Below are positions 1 through 8,284 of a DNA stretch of 57,251 nucleotides, in pieces. The stretch comes from Schlesneria paludicola DSM 18645. GTDB lineage: Bacteria; Planctomycetota; Planctomycetia; Planctomycetales; Planctomycetaceae. The notes below the pieces were generated by a model, which had not been told where the DNA came from, made no database searches, and was given only the letters and a program-made list of their open reading frames with translations. Numbering within the stretch: position 1 is the stretch's first letter; every line of letters starts with the position of its first letter. The stretch lies in assembly GCA_945862235.1 (NCBI GenBank), contig CAMAYU010000017.1, positions 1 to 57,251 of the forward strand, given 5' to 3'. The translations under genes were made by a program, and so were the position numbers.

Positions 1-20
1 TCACCGCCCGTTGAAAAACG

Positions 21-86
21 TTGGGTAAGCCTCTGGCGTGCCACTTTTTCAACTGCTTTCACGGGCAAGCGAAACGCTTACCCTAC
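21..86. repeat. Hairpin repeat, family A, copy 1
   Basis: Inverted repeat whose left arm (about 23-42) begins GGGTAAGC and whose right arm (63-86) ends GCTTACCCTAC. The arm centres differ (CCTCTGG-type on the left, GTTTCG-type when the right arm is read in reverse), so pairing is imperfect. Related copies lie at 23561-23627 and 33112-33181. It lies downstream of the CAP gene in non-coding DNA. Confidence 0.8.
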
Positions 87-107
87 GTGTTTTCAACACG
101 CTGTCAG

Positions 108-144
108 GAAACGAAAACGGGTATCGCGATTGACCGCGATACCC
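108..144 (-). terminator. Intrinsic terminator downstream of the CAP-domain gene
   Basis: A perfect 10-bp stem, GGGTATCGCG (119-128) with CGCGATACCC (135-144), has a 6-nt loop. On the minus strand it is followed by a T-rich stretch (GTTTTCGTTT, complement of 109-118). It lies about 95 bases after the stop codon of the minus-strand CAP gene, so it fits a rho-independent terminator for that gene. Confidence 0.6.
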
Positions 145-155
145 GCCCCAAGCCC

Positions 156-182
156 GTCTGTCTGTCTGTCTGTCTGCCTGTC
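156..182. repeat. TCTG microsatellite
   Basis: About five head-to-tail copies of TCTG, followed by a degenerate CCTG copy. Such runs can slip in replication. It is intergenic and no function is visible. Confidence 0.75.
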
Positions 183-239
183 GTTGTGGGCTGCGGCCTC
201 GAGAGGAATCTCGCGGGAGAGCAGTCCTAATCGTTCACC

Positions 240-770
240 TCACCGGAACACACCCACCCAATACGGGTAGCCGCCGCGAAGTTGGTATCCGAAGCCGACC
301 CGCGTGCCGCTCAGCAGGTGAGCGTGATGTGCGGGCGAGGCGATCCAGCCCTGGACGGCCGCTTCCGGAGTGGGGACTCCGTGGAAGATGACCTCCAAGT
401 ACGGCAGCGAACTGTGCTGAAAGGCTCCCGTGGCGGCCATCCAATTGGCGTGCTGCTGGGCGTCGAGACACATCATGGTGTCGAGTTCTAGCGGGGCCAA
501 CCCCATCTGGGCGCGGTGCTGGTTCGCCTGGGTGACGAGTCGCACGATGTTCTCGTTCTTGATGAGCCAGTCGTGCGGCCCCGGCTTTTCCTCGAGAATG
601 ATCTTCTCGGCCCGGACCGTTTCAATGGGACCATTCACCGGCAGCAAAGCATCGGCAGGCTGGTCGTCGCCCCTACAAGTGAGTCCCATCGACAGGCAGA
701 CCGCCGCGACCAGAAATCGGGTCGTCAACGTCAGTCGCCTAGCTAGGGGTAGCAGTGTCGTTCTAAACAT
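240..770 (-). CDS. Secreted CAP-domain (SCP/PR1-like) protein
   Basis: A 176-residue protein with a basic, hydrophobic N-terminus typical of a signal peptide; cleavage is likely near residues 32-36, after the Cys-Arg-Gly-Asp region. The C-terminal 100 or so residues match the CAP/SCP fold: a helix with AQQHANWMA, a central FQHSS, a YLEVIFHG segment supplying the usual Glu/His cluster, and GWIASPAHHAHLLS before the final beta strands. Bacterial CAP proteins are secreted or periplasmic; their biochemical roles are mostly unknown. The ATG is preceded by GGAGAGACGGA, a good ribosome binding site. The gene stands alone, with a hairpin terminator 95 bases past its stop. Confidence 0.8.
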   Translation of the reverse strand: MFRTTLLPLARRLTLTTRFLVAAVCLSMGLTCRGDDQPADALLPVNGPIETVRAEKIILEEKPGPHDWLIKNENIVRLVTQANQHRAQMGLAPLELDTMMCLDAQQHANWMAATGAFQHSSLPYLEVIFHGVPTPEAAVQGWIASPAHHAHLLSGTRVGFGYQLRGGYPYWVGVFR

Positions 771-1324
771 TCCGTCTCTCCGTAAACAAAACTCTTGAGT
801 CTTCCGTGTTGCTCAGCCCGCAGACCCACTTGCGGACGCTCAGGAATGGTTGTTGCCCGGTCACACCGACCGGACGCTGGAGAGACAGCTAAACAAAGTC
901 GACTCTGCCGATCAATCAACGGACGCAGATTGGGGAACTTTTAATGCGTCGGGTGACACAAGCGGTCCTGTCCGGAATGAAATCGAGGCAGAGATCGAGC
1001 CGAGCAGCGATAGTGAAACTGCGGCAGACCGTCTGACGGAACTCGTTTGCCAGAAAGAGGAACGAGCGTGACTCCAAGGAGGCCGCTTCAACGCGTGGGC
1101 AACACCGCCCGGTCGATGCAGGGCCCGCTCACACCAGACGAGGCGCTATCCACGCGACGAACAGCTTGTCGAAAAACTGTAGGATCGACGCCTCGTCCGT
1201 CCGTTTCCGACTGAGTATCGCTCGGACGAGGTCGCCCAAGCGACGTTTTTCAACGGGCAGCGCCCCTCCGTCTGAAAACGAGGGACGACAGGACAGTCAG
1301 AGAGAAGTCTGCCCAGCTACCGAC
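771..1324. other. Intergenic stretch without a convincing gene
   Basis: Lies between the start of the CAP gene and the end of the purF-like gene. One plus-strand frame is open from about 799 to 1071 (acidic; only TTG starts, no ribosome binding site) and I do not believe it is expressed. The 16 bases at 1243-1258 (ACGTTTTTCAACGGGC) are the reverse complement of bases 6-21. Nothing else is recognisable. Confidence 0.5.
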
Positions 1325-2908
1325 TCAGCGGTCGAAGACTCGGCAACCACTCGGGGCACCGCTCTTCTCGCTCGCGTCGTTGTTCGCTCGGTCCACTTCC
1401 AACTGGTAGAGGTGCGTTCCAGCAGGAGTCGGGTACTTGGCGTCGAGGCACGCCTGACAGATCGACGACCCCGGCAGGTCAATGCTGCGGGCGATTGCGT
1501 CAAACGAAAGATACCGCAGGCTGTCGGCTCCGATCGCGGCGGCCATGCGGGTTTCGATTTCGGGCGTCAGTTCGTCGCCGGGTTTCAAGAATTTGGGGCC
1601 GAAGAGCTGGCCGATCGTCGTCATGTCGATGCCGTAGAAGCAGGGAGACAAGATCGGCGGGCAGGCGACTCGTACATGGACCTCTTTCGCCAGTCCACGT
1701 TCCTTCAGTTGCGAGATCAATACTTTCATCGTCGTCGAGCGGACGATGGTGTCTTCGACGAGGATGACTCGCTTCCCCTCAAGGACTTCGCGGAGCGGCG
1801 TGTACTTCATGCGCGCCTTGTCTTCGCGGTTGGTCCCCTCAATGAACGTGCGTCCCATGTACCGATTGCGCATCAGCCCCTCGACCGACGGCACCTTCAG
1901 GGTGAACGCCATGCTGTCAGCAGCGGCCTTCGCCGTGTCCGGAACGGGCACGACGATCGTGTTCGAGTCGATCTGCAACCGTTCCTGTTTGGCCAGTTCC
2001 TCGCCGAGTCGTTTGCGGGTGAGGTAGACGCTGCGATCGTCGAGCGTGCTGGCCACGTTGGCGAAGTAGATCCACTCGAAGAAGCAGTGGGCGCGACGCG
2101 GGCTGGGCGCGAACTGGTGAACTTCGAGCTTTCCGTTTTGAATCAACACCGCGTGACCCGGCGGCACGTTGTGGATGTCTTCTTGTTTGAAGCCGAGATT
2201 GGCCAGCGCGACGCTCTCACTGGCCGCCGCGAACAAGGCACCGTCGAAGGCATAGCACAGCGGGCGGATGCCGAGCGGATCGCGCGCGACCGCCATTTCG
2301 CCCTGAGCATTGAGGAACACCAGATTCCACGCACCGTCAAGCCGCTGGCTGAGAACGGAGAGGACTTCCACGAGACTCGGCAGGCGGTCTCCTGACAACT
2401 GCTGCGAGATCAAATGGAGCAGGACTTCGGTGTCGATGTCGCGCGCCAGATGGAAGTTGGGCTGGGAGAGAATCTCCTGCCGCAACTCCTTGAAATTGGC
2501 GAGTTGTCCGTTGAAGCCGAATGCGAACCACTTGTGCTTCTCGATGTGGTGCCGCTCGAACGGCTGAGCGTTTCCGCGATCATCGCCGCCACATGTGGCG
2601 TACCTCACGTGACCAATGGCCGCCACACCGGCGTACTTGTCCATCAAGGCCGTTGCTTGTTCCTGATGGTTGAGGTGGAAGACCTCGGTGACGGTGCCGA
2701 CATTCTTGTACGTATCGATCAACTGCGGATGACACGGTCGGTAGACGCTCATTCCCGCGGCTAACTGTCCGCGGTTTTGAATGTCCAACAACAGCCGGGG
2801 GATGAGCCGCGAGACCTGTGACGGATCGCCCTTCGGTGCAATCCGATGAGTCGCCCCGGGCAGATGATAGATCGCAGCAATCCCACACTCATGATGCAAA
2901 TCGGCCAC
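1325..2908 (-). CDS. purF: Amidophosphoribosyltransferase-like protein ([4Fe-4S] PurF type)
   Basis: 527 residues with the two-domain PurF architecture. The N-terminal class II glutamine amidotransferase begins [13 protein letters not shown]; Cys8 would become the N-terminal nucleophile after loss of a 7-residue propeptide. [16 protein letters not shown] and [10 protein letters not shown] correspond to the glutamine-site motifs, though they are diverged (GQLAN where most PurF have GNLVN). The C-terminal phosphoribosyltransferase domain has the PRPP loop [13 protein letters not shown]. Four Cys positions that bind [4Fe-4S] in the Bacillus type are present: HCFFEW, VACPP, and CQAC at residues 484-487. 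PurF makes phosphoribosylamine, the first step of purine synthesis. The divergence leaves room for a PurF paralogue. purN lies about 5 kb away on the other strand. Confidence 0.85.
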   Translation of the reverse strand: MADLHHECGIAAIYHLPGATHRIAPKGDPSQVSRLIPRLLLDIQNRGQLAAGMSVYRPCHPQLIDTYKNVGTVTEVFHLNHQEQATALMDKYAGVAAIGHVRYATCGGDDRGNAQPFERHHIEKHKWFAFGFNGQLANFKELRQEILSQPNFHLARDIDTEVLLHLISQQLSGDRLPSLVEVLSVLSQRLDGAWNLVFLNAQGEMAVARDPLGIRPLCYAFDGALFAAASESVALANLGFKQEDIHNVPPGHAVLIQNGKLEVHQFAPSPRRAHCFFEWIYFANVASTLDDRSVYLTRKRLGEELAKQERLQIDSNTIVVPVPDTAKAAADSMAFTLKVPSVEGLMRNRYMGRTFIEGTNREDKARMKYTPLREVLEGKRVILVEDTIVRSTTMKVLISQLKERGLAKEVHVRVACPPILSPCFYGIDMTTIGQLFGPKFLKPGDELTPEIETRMAAAIGADSLRYLSFDAIARSIDLPGSSICQACLDAKYPTPAGTHLYQLEVDRANNDASEKSGAPSGCRVFDR

Positions 2909-3171
2909 GGGGCGGTTCTCCGTCGGTCAGGTTCGTCGCAGAGGCAGGGAACAGTGGCCCACATTCGTTTATGCGAGCCACCCGCCGCGCTGGAACAAGC
3001 CGCGCGTTGGGTTGAGCGAAGCGTCGCCTCACATGGAAAGCGAGCGAGCGGAGGGGGATCATACAGACAGAGTCAGCTGCGACCAACCGACTCCATGATG
3101 TACGCGACACGACGTTCGATGAGGACCGCGCACGATCTGCCGGTTCTCCGCCATTTGTGCTGAATGCTTGG

Positions 3172-3320
3172 GAGCGGGGCCGCAACAAATTCCCGAACTC
3201 AAACTTGTGTGGCTGGGGTCGGCGCTTCGCCGCCCCCAGATTGGGGGTGAATCCCGCTTCGCTGCGGGCCGCGAAGCGCCGACCCCAGCCACACTCGGGA
3301 AGTGATTGCGGCCCCGTTCC
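3172..3320. repeat. Compound cruciform-forming repeat, family H
   Basis: A perfect 24-bp inverted repeat (3207-3230 with 3271-3294, starting GTGTGGCTGGGGTCGGCGC) encloses two further small hairpins: CCCCCAGATTGGGGG and CCCGCTTCGCTGCGGG. An imperfect outer pair (about 3172-3196 with 3294-3320, sharing CGGGGCCGCAA and TTCCCGA) extends it. Folded, it would give a multi-branch structure. It lies between the start of the purF-like gene and the end of the oxidoreductase gene; the rest of 2909-3331 holds nothing I recognise. Confidence 0.85.
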
Positions 3321-3331
3321 TTGGTGCTTTG

Positions 3332-4375
3332 TCATCCAGGCGGAGGCGACTTCACCGAAACGGCTTGACGCGAGGAAAGAGCTTCGGTTGCGGCAGCGAG
3401 CACGGCCAGTCCATTGAGGGCTTCACTCAAGCTGGGAATGGGAACGAGGCCACCGGCGGCGCGGCGACAGAACTGGTCGAGGATGATCTCGAACGGAGAC
3501 CTTTCGTGCGTGAGGGACTCGGAGGCGTGATCGGCCTCAGTTTGCCAGAGGACGTGGTTGGGATTGTCACTCGTGGCAACACCACGTTCACATTCGAGGC
3601 GACGGCGGTGGAGTGGAGATTCGGTTTCGGAGGGGCATGAGAAACGGAGCGAGGCCGTCGGCGCTGCCGTGTTCGATGCGTCAGTGGCAGATGTAAAGCT
3701 GAGTCGCAGTTCCGGGCGGCTTTCCTCCAAGCTCCAGTCCACTTCAGCGACAGGTCTGCCGATGAGGCACGCGCACCAATCGAGTAGGCCGAGCGAGAAA
3801 GCTCGACCAGCGGACAGCCAGCGAACGAGATCTACCTCACCACACGAGGGGACCGGAACATCGATTTCGATTCGCTGCACTCGACCGAGTTTGGTGGCGA
3901 GCAACTCGCGGAGCCTGATGGTGGCGGGGGCAAAGCGGTTCGGAAACTCGGCGACCAACGATTCACTGCGGTTGATCGACTGAGTGAACAGAGACACGAG
4001 CTGCTGTGGATCATGGGTGAAGCAGTTGGCGAAAAGGATGGGCTGGTCGCGGCGCACGGCGAGTTCCGCCGGGTATGTACCGAACCAACCGGGATCGCAG
4101 ATCAACCACGCCTGGATGTCGCGCCGTTGAGCGAGTTTCCACGGACTGGAATACGTGGCCGCGCGGAACTCATCGGCGACCGAAGCGGCTCGCACATGCA
4201 CGGGATCGCAGACGGCCCGCAAAGCCAACTTTGACCGAAGTCGTTGCACAGCCTCGCGATAATGTGTCTCCCACGCGCGGCCCACGCCGACCAGTGCGAT
4301 ACCAAGCAATGATCGATTCAACTTTTCTCGCATTCGTTCAGATCCAGAGATCTTCTGCGGGGGGACGTAACTCAT
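3332..4375 (-). CDS. Gfo/Idh/MocA-like oxidoreductase
   Basis: About 347 residues. The N-terminus carries a Rossmann-type segment, LLGIALVGVGRAWETHY, followed by a beta strand ending AVCDP, as in the NAD(P)-binding domain of the Gfo/Idh/MocA family. Later segments (GRVQRIEIDVPVPS and the final helix with NGLAVLAAATEALSS) fit the family's C-terminal alpha/beta domain. The catalytic EKP motif is not visible, so activity and substrate are unknown. The reading frame is open back to 4507, but the first 44 codons look non-coding. I took the ATG giving MSYVPP; the ATG at 4333, closer to the Rossmann strand, is equally possible. Transcribed away from the LOR/SDH gene at 4537. Confidence 0.6.
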   Translation of the reverse strand: MSYVPPQKISGSERMREKLNRSLLGIALVGVGRAWETHYREAVQRLRSKLALRAVCDPVHVRAASVADEFRAATYSSPWKLAQRRDIQAWLICDPGWFGTYPAELAVRRDQPILFANCFTHDPQQLVSLFTQSINRSESLVAEFPNRFAPATIRLRELLATKLGRVQRIEIDVPVPSCGEVDLVRWLSAGRAFSLGLLDWCACLIGRPVAEVDWSLEESRPELRLSFTSATDASNTAAPTASLRFSCPSETESPLHRRRLECERGVATSDNPNHVLWQTEADHASESLTHERSPFEIILDQFCRRAAGGLVPIPSLSEALNGLAVLAAATEALSSRQAVSVKSPPPG

Positions 4376-4536
4376 CTCGCCGACCTGTCGCTCGGGTTGT
4401 TGTCCGAGTGACACCATGCGGCAATGTTCGACACCACAATTGGGGCGGCATCCTAGCGGAAGACCGCTAGAATCGGCAGGCGATTTCAAGGAGTCTGATC
4501 GCAACACACACGATCAACACTAGAGGAGCATCGACC

Positions 4537-5805
4537 ATGAGTCTCACCGACGAACAGGGGTCAGTCACGCCATCGCAAGCGGCGTTTCATGAGGATGTCG
4601 AACTGTCCGGGCACATCATCGACAGCCTGTTATTGCCGAAGGTGCTCGATGAAATCACCAGCCTTGGTGGCGAGTACCAAAGTCACGAGATTCGCATCGG
4701 ACACAATCGCCACGACCCGAGCTATGTCCGGCTGACTGTCTCGGCCCCTACAGAACCGTGCCTCGAAATAATTCTGAGGACGATCGGTCAGCACGGGGCG
4801 GTTCCCGTGCAGCACCACGACTGCAGACTCGAACCGGCCGACATGAATGGTGCGTTTCCCGAGGGCTTCTACGCCACAACGAATGAGCCGACCGAAGTCC
4901 GCCTCGCGGGACATTGGATCGGTGTCGATCGGCAGGAAATGGACTGTGGCATCGCGGTGGATTCCGCAACGAAACGAGCACGCTGCGTCGCGATGGTCGA
5001 TGTGCAGCGCGGCGACTTGATCGTCGTCGGGCGACTCGGAATGAGAGTCTCACCGGTGGGTCGCGATCTCGATCGCAAACATTCGTTCGGCTTCATGAAC
5101 AGCACGGTCTCGAGTGAGAAACCGAAGAACGTCACGGTGAGAGAGATCGCCGAATTGATGCGTCGCGCGGCACAGGGGAGCGAAAAGATTCTCGTCGTCG
5201 CCGGTCCGGCAGTGATTCACACGGGGAGCCGCGAGCTGCTGAGCTGGCTCATTCGCAACAACTTCGTGCATGTGTTGTTCGCGGGAAACGCGCTCGCGAC
5301 GCACGACATCGAGCAGTCGTTTTTCGGCACCAGCTTGGGAATCTCGATACAGCACGGCGACACAACGGAGGAAGGGCACGAACACCATCTGAGATCGATC
5401 AATCGCGTGCGGCGACTCGGCGGGATCAGGCAGGCGGTGGAACAAGGGCTGCTAACAAGCGGCATCATGTACGAATGCCTGCAACACAACGTCCCGTTCG
5501 TCCTCGCAGGAAGCATTCGCGACGATGGTCCGCTCCCGGATGTCATCACCGACTCGCTAGTCGCTCAAACGCAGATGCGTGAGTTGGTTCAGGGCGTCAC
5601 GTTTTGTTTGATGATCGCGACGACATTGCACAGCATCGCGGTCGGCAACTTGCTTCCCGCGTGGGTAAAAACGGTCTGCGTGGACATCAACCCCGCGACG
5701 GTGACCAAGCTCAGCGACCGAGGGAGCTTTCAAACGATCGGCCTCGTCACGGATGTCGAACCGTTTTTGAGAATCCTCGTACAGGAACTCGGCGGTCTGA
5801 CCTGA
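4537..5805 (+). CDS. LOR/SDH-domain protein, TIGR00300 family (ornithine cyclodeaminase-like)
   Basis: 422 residues. The first 130 or so match the LOR/SDH conserved region found in plant lysine-ketoglutarate reductase/saccharopine dehydrogenase and in cyanobacterial AgrE/ArgZ (GHIIDSLLLPKVLDEI, then a paired-strand ACT-like segment and HHDCRLEPADMNGAFPEGF). The C-terminal half has Rossmann-like features (ILVVAGPAVIHTG, VLFAGNALATHDIE, FVLAGSIRDDGPLPDV) and ends in a segment with VKTVCVDINPATVTKLSDRG. Archaeal relatives (MJ1480/OcdB group) convert ornithine to proline, so an NAD-dependent role in ornithine or arginine breakdown is the best inference. No arginine genes are nearby. The start follows AGAGGAGCATCGACC, a strong ribosome binding site. 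Confidence 0.75.
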   Translation: MSLTDEQGSVTPSQAAFHEDVELSGHIIDSLLLPKVLDEITSLGGEYQSHEIRIGHNRHDPSYVRLTVSAPTEPCLEIILRTIGQHGAVPVQHHDCRLEPADMNGAFPEGFYATTNEPTEVRLAGHWIGVDRQEMDCGIAVDSATKRARCVAMVDVQRGDLIVVGRLGMRVSPVGRDLDRKHSFGFMNSTVSSEKPKNVTVREIAELMRRAAQGSEKILVVAGPAVIHTGSRELLSWLIRNNFVHVLFAGNALATHDIEQSFFGTSLGISIQHGDTTEEGHEHHLRSINRVRRLGGIRQAVEQGLLTSGIMYECLQHNVPFVLAGSIRDDGPLPDVITDSLVAQTQMRELVQGVTFCLMIATTLHSIAVGNLLPAWVKTVCVDINPATVTKLSDRGSFQTIGLVTDVEPFLRILVQELGGLT

Positions 5806-6423
5806 GTAAACGTTTCGTCATTACAACTCTGGAACGGGCACGAGGCGGACTGAACTGATAGGTCACCGACAAGGAAACAGGAGCGGAACATGGACCTATC
5901 GTTGGTGATTCACAGGCTCCGCTCTTCGCGATTCTGAACGACCTGATCGGCAATTCACGCCGAACTTCGTGGTAAGCCTCAGCCATGCAGACCATTTCCC
6001 CCTCGCCATCGTGACAAACCGCGAAATTCACCAAACCGCCACTGCTTGACTAGCCGATGAAATCAGTGTGATGGTTACGACCCAACCAAACGACTCAGAC
6101 CACACAGTCCACGAGATAACGGTTGATCGAGCGTCGTGGCCGCTCACGAGTGTCGCGACAAGTTGCGTCACGGCGACAGGTTGCTCAGCGGAAAGTTACG
6201 GCCGATCCATATTCGACAATCTCTTGCTGAGTAACATTTTCTGCTTGACCGTTTTTTCAAACGACAATAGGATCGCGACCGTTGATTCGACAGTAACTCA
6301 GTTTTGAAGTTCACGCTCCTTGTTGGAGTGTCGCACTTTTGAGTTGTCTCTCTTACCGGGTGCCAAAGAGAGACGACAGTTTCAACGCAGGTGCCCAAGT
6401 TCTTCCCCAAAGGAGCCACGGAT
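5806..6423. other. Intergenic stretch upstream of the H1-like microprotein gene
   Basis: About 600 bases with no convincing gene. The plus-strand frame open at 6068-6307 lacks a ribosome binding site and resembles no family. The AT-richer part from about 6200 to 6330 holds the promoter-like pair listed separately. Confidence 0.5.
6245..6273 (+). promoter_or_regulatory. Sigma70-like promoter for the H1-like microprotein gene
   Basis: TTGACC (6245-6250), a 17-base spacer containing a T-run, then TAGGAT (6268-6273). This would start transcription near 6280 and give a leader of about 140 bases before the ATG at 6424. Found by eye. Confidence 0.4.
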
Positions 6424-6519
6424 ATGGCCGCTGCAAAGAAGCCCGCTGCAAAGAAGACCGAAGTCAAGAAGGCCGCCCCAGCCGCTAAGTCGGCGAAGGC
6501 CAAGACCGCCAAGAAGTAA
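6424..6519 (+). CDS. Histone-H1-like Lys/Ala-rich microprotein
   Basis: A 31-residue protein made almost only of Ala, Lys and Pro with a few Thr, Ser, Val and Glu. It begins MAAAKKPAAKKTEVKKAAPA and ends TAKK. The pattern is that of the C-terminal tail of eukaryotic histone H1 and of bacterial H1-like (Hc1/Hc2, AlgP-type) proteins that bind and compact DNA without sequence preference. Support for a real gene: AAAGGAG (6409-6415) sits 8 bases before the ATG, a good promoter-like pair lies upstream, and an excellent terminator follows 25 bases after the stop. A role in nucleoid structure is inferred from composition only. It is much shorter than known H1-like proteins. Confidence 0.7.
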   Translation: MAAAKKPAAKKTEVKKAAPAAKSAKAKTAKK

Positions 6520-6544
6520 CGAATACCGACCTAACCGTTGGTAA

Positions 6545-6583
6545 CAACAGGCCGGGCTTAATAGTCCGGCCTGTTGTGTTCTT
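6545..6583 (+). terminator. Intrinsic terminator of the H1-like gene
   Basis: An 11-bp perfect stem, CAACAGGCCGG (6545-6555) with CCGGCCTGTTG (6566-6576), is followed by TGTTCTTTG. It lies 25 bases after the stop at 6519, consistent with a monocistronic highly expressed gene. Confidence 0.75.
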
Positions 6584-6670
6584 TGAACCTGTCCAAGAAC
6601 AACTCCGCCGTTTGTGGCCTTTCGCTCCGCGAGAGAGCGTTCTTTCGCGGAGAGGCTGTGACTCTTTCGC

Positions 6671-6733
6671 AGGGTAGGCGGCTCGCCTGCCTTTTTCTTC
6701 GACAAAAAGAACAGGCGAGCCGCCCGTTCTACG
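6671..6733. repeat. Hairpin repeat, family G, copy 1
   Basis: GGCGGCTCGCCTG (6677-6689) pairs perfectly with CAGGCGAGCCGCC (6712-6724). The flanks read AGGGTA on the left and GTTCTACGAAAAACTCGC on the right. An inverted, more diverged copy is at 44484-44547, sharing the flanks as well as the arms. It lies between the H1-like gene terminator and the end of the DUF2617-like gene. Confidence 0.8.
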
Positions 6734-6766
6734 AAAAACTCGCGGCCTTGGAGCGTTCCCAGCACG

Positions 6767-7321
6767 TCAGATCAGCTCAAAGAGCGACTGTGTCTTCACG
6801 ACGGCCAGGTGCTCTGGAAACGTGTGGAAGGCGTGAACCAGCAGACTGTCGCGAGTTGCCTCGATTCTGAGCAGGCTCACCGCACCGGGGCTGAAGCGAT
6901 TCTCGCTCTCAAAGCAGACGGACAAGTTCGCCGCGAAACAGTCTCCGATCAGCTCTTCGTTGTGCCGTAAAAACGTGGCGTGCGTGAGTTGTTCGATCGA
7001 CGCGCTGACGCTGTAACGCAGACCGGAACTCAGTTCGGCCATCGCATCGTGACAACCGCGCAGCCGGTGCTGGAACAGGCGGCTGTGTCGAGGCAACGGT
7101 TCGCGACGATCCGAAAGCACTTCGGTCATCGCCCAAGAACCGACTCGCACCACGAGTACGTGTCCCGCCGAATGAAGTCGCGCATCGAGCACCATCGCGC
7201 CGTTACTCAACGCCATGGAACGCCAATGCACGAAGAGTTCCGGATGCAGCGGCCGCTCAAAAGCGCACAGCACTAAGTCAGAGACATCGGGACGGACAGC
7301 GTGCATCGTCATGAAGAGCAC
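6767..7321 (-). CDS. DUF2617-like conserved protein
   Basis: 184 residues, no signal peptide or membrane segment. The opening (HAVRPDVSDLVLCAFERPLHPELF) and the overall length resemble the DUF2617 family, found mainly in planctomycetes and actinobacteria. The role of that family is unknown. Further recognisable blocks are SAGHVLVVRVGSW in the middle and SVSASIEQLTHATF before the C-terminal strands. The first codon as drawn is GTG (7321); an ATG at 7312 would shorten it by three residues and neither has a clear ribosome binding site. Family assignment is from memory of the N-terminal pattern. Confidence 0.55.
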   Translation of the reverse strand: MLFMTMHAVRPDVSDLVLCAFERPLHPELFVHWRSMALSNGAMVLDARLHSAGHVLVVRVGSWAMTEVLSDRREPLPRHSRLFQHRLRGCHDAMAELSSGLRYSVSASIEQLTHATFLRHNEELIGDCFAANLSVCFESENRFSPGAVSLLRIEATRDSLLVHAFHTFPEHLAVVKTQSLFELI

Positions 7322-7606
7322 TCAACTCAGGCGACTATTCTGGGCAGGTCGATCACGGATTATAGAAGCCGTCCACAACGGACCACCATCGTCGAAATCG
7401 GCGAATGACGAGCCCCTGTGAATATCAGTTCGTCGCCATCCGTGCCGTACAGTGATATCCAGCCGACTCGCTTAGCTTTTTGCGAGTGTCTCCTTAGAAT
7501 CCCCCGCGACTGAGACTGGGGCGCGATCGTGTACTTCGTCTCGACCACCTCTCGTCTGACTTCATCGCCTCGTGTAAATCGCACTTTGATCGTTTGTCGA
7601 GGATTC

Positions 7607-8263
7607 ATGACTGCCCATCGCCCACTCTCCGCACCGCTGGACCGACCGATTCGATTGGCGGTCTTGATCTCCGGCGGGGGCACTACGCTGACAAACCTCG
7701 TGGCGAGAATAACTGCGGGGACTCTGTCGGCCGCAATCCCACTTGTCATCGCCAGCCGACCTGACTGCGGTGGTATCGCCCGCGCGAAGGAAGTCGGCCT
7801 GAGATGCGAGGTCATTGAACGGAAGGGCTTCGCCAACGTGAACGAGTTCAGCGAAGCGATCTTTGGGCTGTGTCGCGAAGCGGCCGTGGACCTCGTGGTC
7901 TGCGGCGGGTTCCTCTCGCTACTCACGGTCCCCGCGGACTATTCCGGTCGCGTCATGAACATTCATCCGTCGCTGATTCCGGCCTTCAGCGGGAAAGGCT
8001 TTCACGGACATCACGTTCACGAAGCGGTCTTGGCTCGCGGAGCAAAGGTCAGCGGATGCACGGTTCACTTTGTCGATGACGAATACGATCACGGCCCGAT
8101 CATTGCCCAACGCGTGGTTCCTGTCGCCGACAGCGACACCGCCGACCTACTCGCCGCCCGCGTGTTTGCCGCTGAATGCGAAGCCCTTCCCGCCGCCATA
8201 CGACTCTTCGCGTCTGGTCGCTTGGAAATCGAAGACGGCCGAGTTCGCTCCGTTCGCGCTTAG
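7607..8263 (+). CDS. purN: Phosphoribosylglycinamide formyltransferase
   Basis: 218 residues. PurN transfers a formyl group from 10-formyltetrahydrofolate to GAR in purine synthesis. The N-terminal strand RLAVLISGGGTTLTNLV is the phosphate-binding loop. NIHPSLIPAFSGKGFHG contains the catalytic Asn and His of the family. GCTVHFVDDEYDHGPII supplies the catalytic Asp. The frame is open back to 7529, but the ATG at 7607 is preceded by CGAGGATTC and gives the usual PurN length and N-terminus. Convergent with the pectate lyase gene, with 21 bases between the stops. Confidence 0.92.
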   Translation: MTAHRPLSAPLDRPIRLAVLISGGGTTLTNLVARITAGTLSAAIPLVIASRPDCGGIARAKEVGLRCEVIERKGFANVNEFSEAIFGLCREAAVDLVVCGGFLSLLTVPADYSGRVMNIHPSLIPAFSGKGFHGHHVHEAVLARGAKVSGCTVHFVDDEYDHGPIIAQRVVPVADSDTADLLAARVFAAECEALPAAIRLFASGRLEIEDGRVRSVRA

Positions 8264-8284
8264 TTGCCGCCCGCCACGAGGATG

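Noticed and set aside
850..1071. Small acidic open frame between the CAP and purF-like genes
   Set aside because: TTG start only, no ribosome binding site, no similarity I recognise.
1166..2395. 409-codon open frame opposite the purF-like gene
   Set aside because: Antisense shadow; Arg-rich composition and no family features.
2889..3335. 148-codon frame crossing the family H palindrome
   Set aside because: Most of it is translation of the inverted repeat; there is no start signal.
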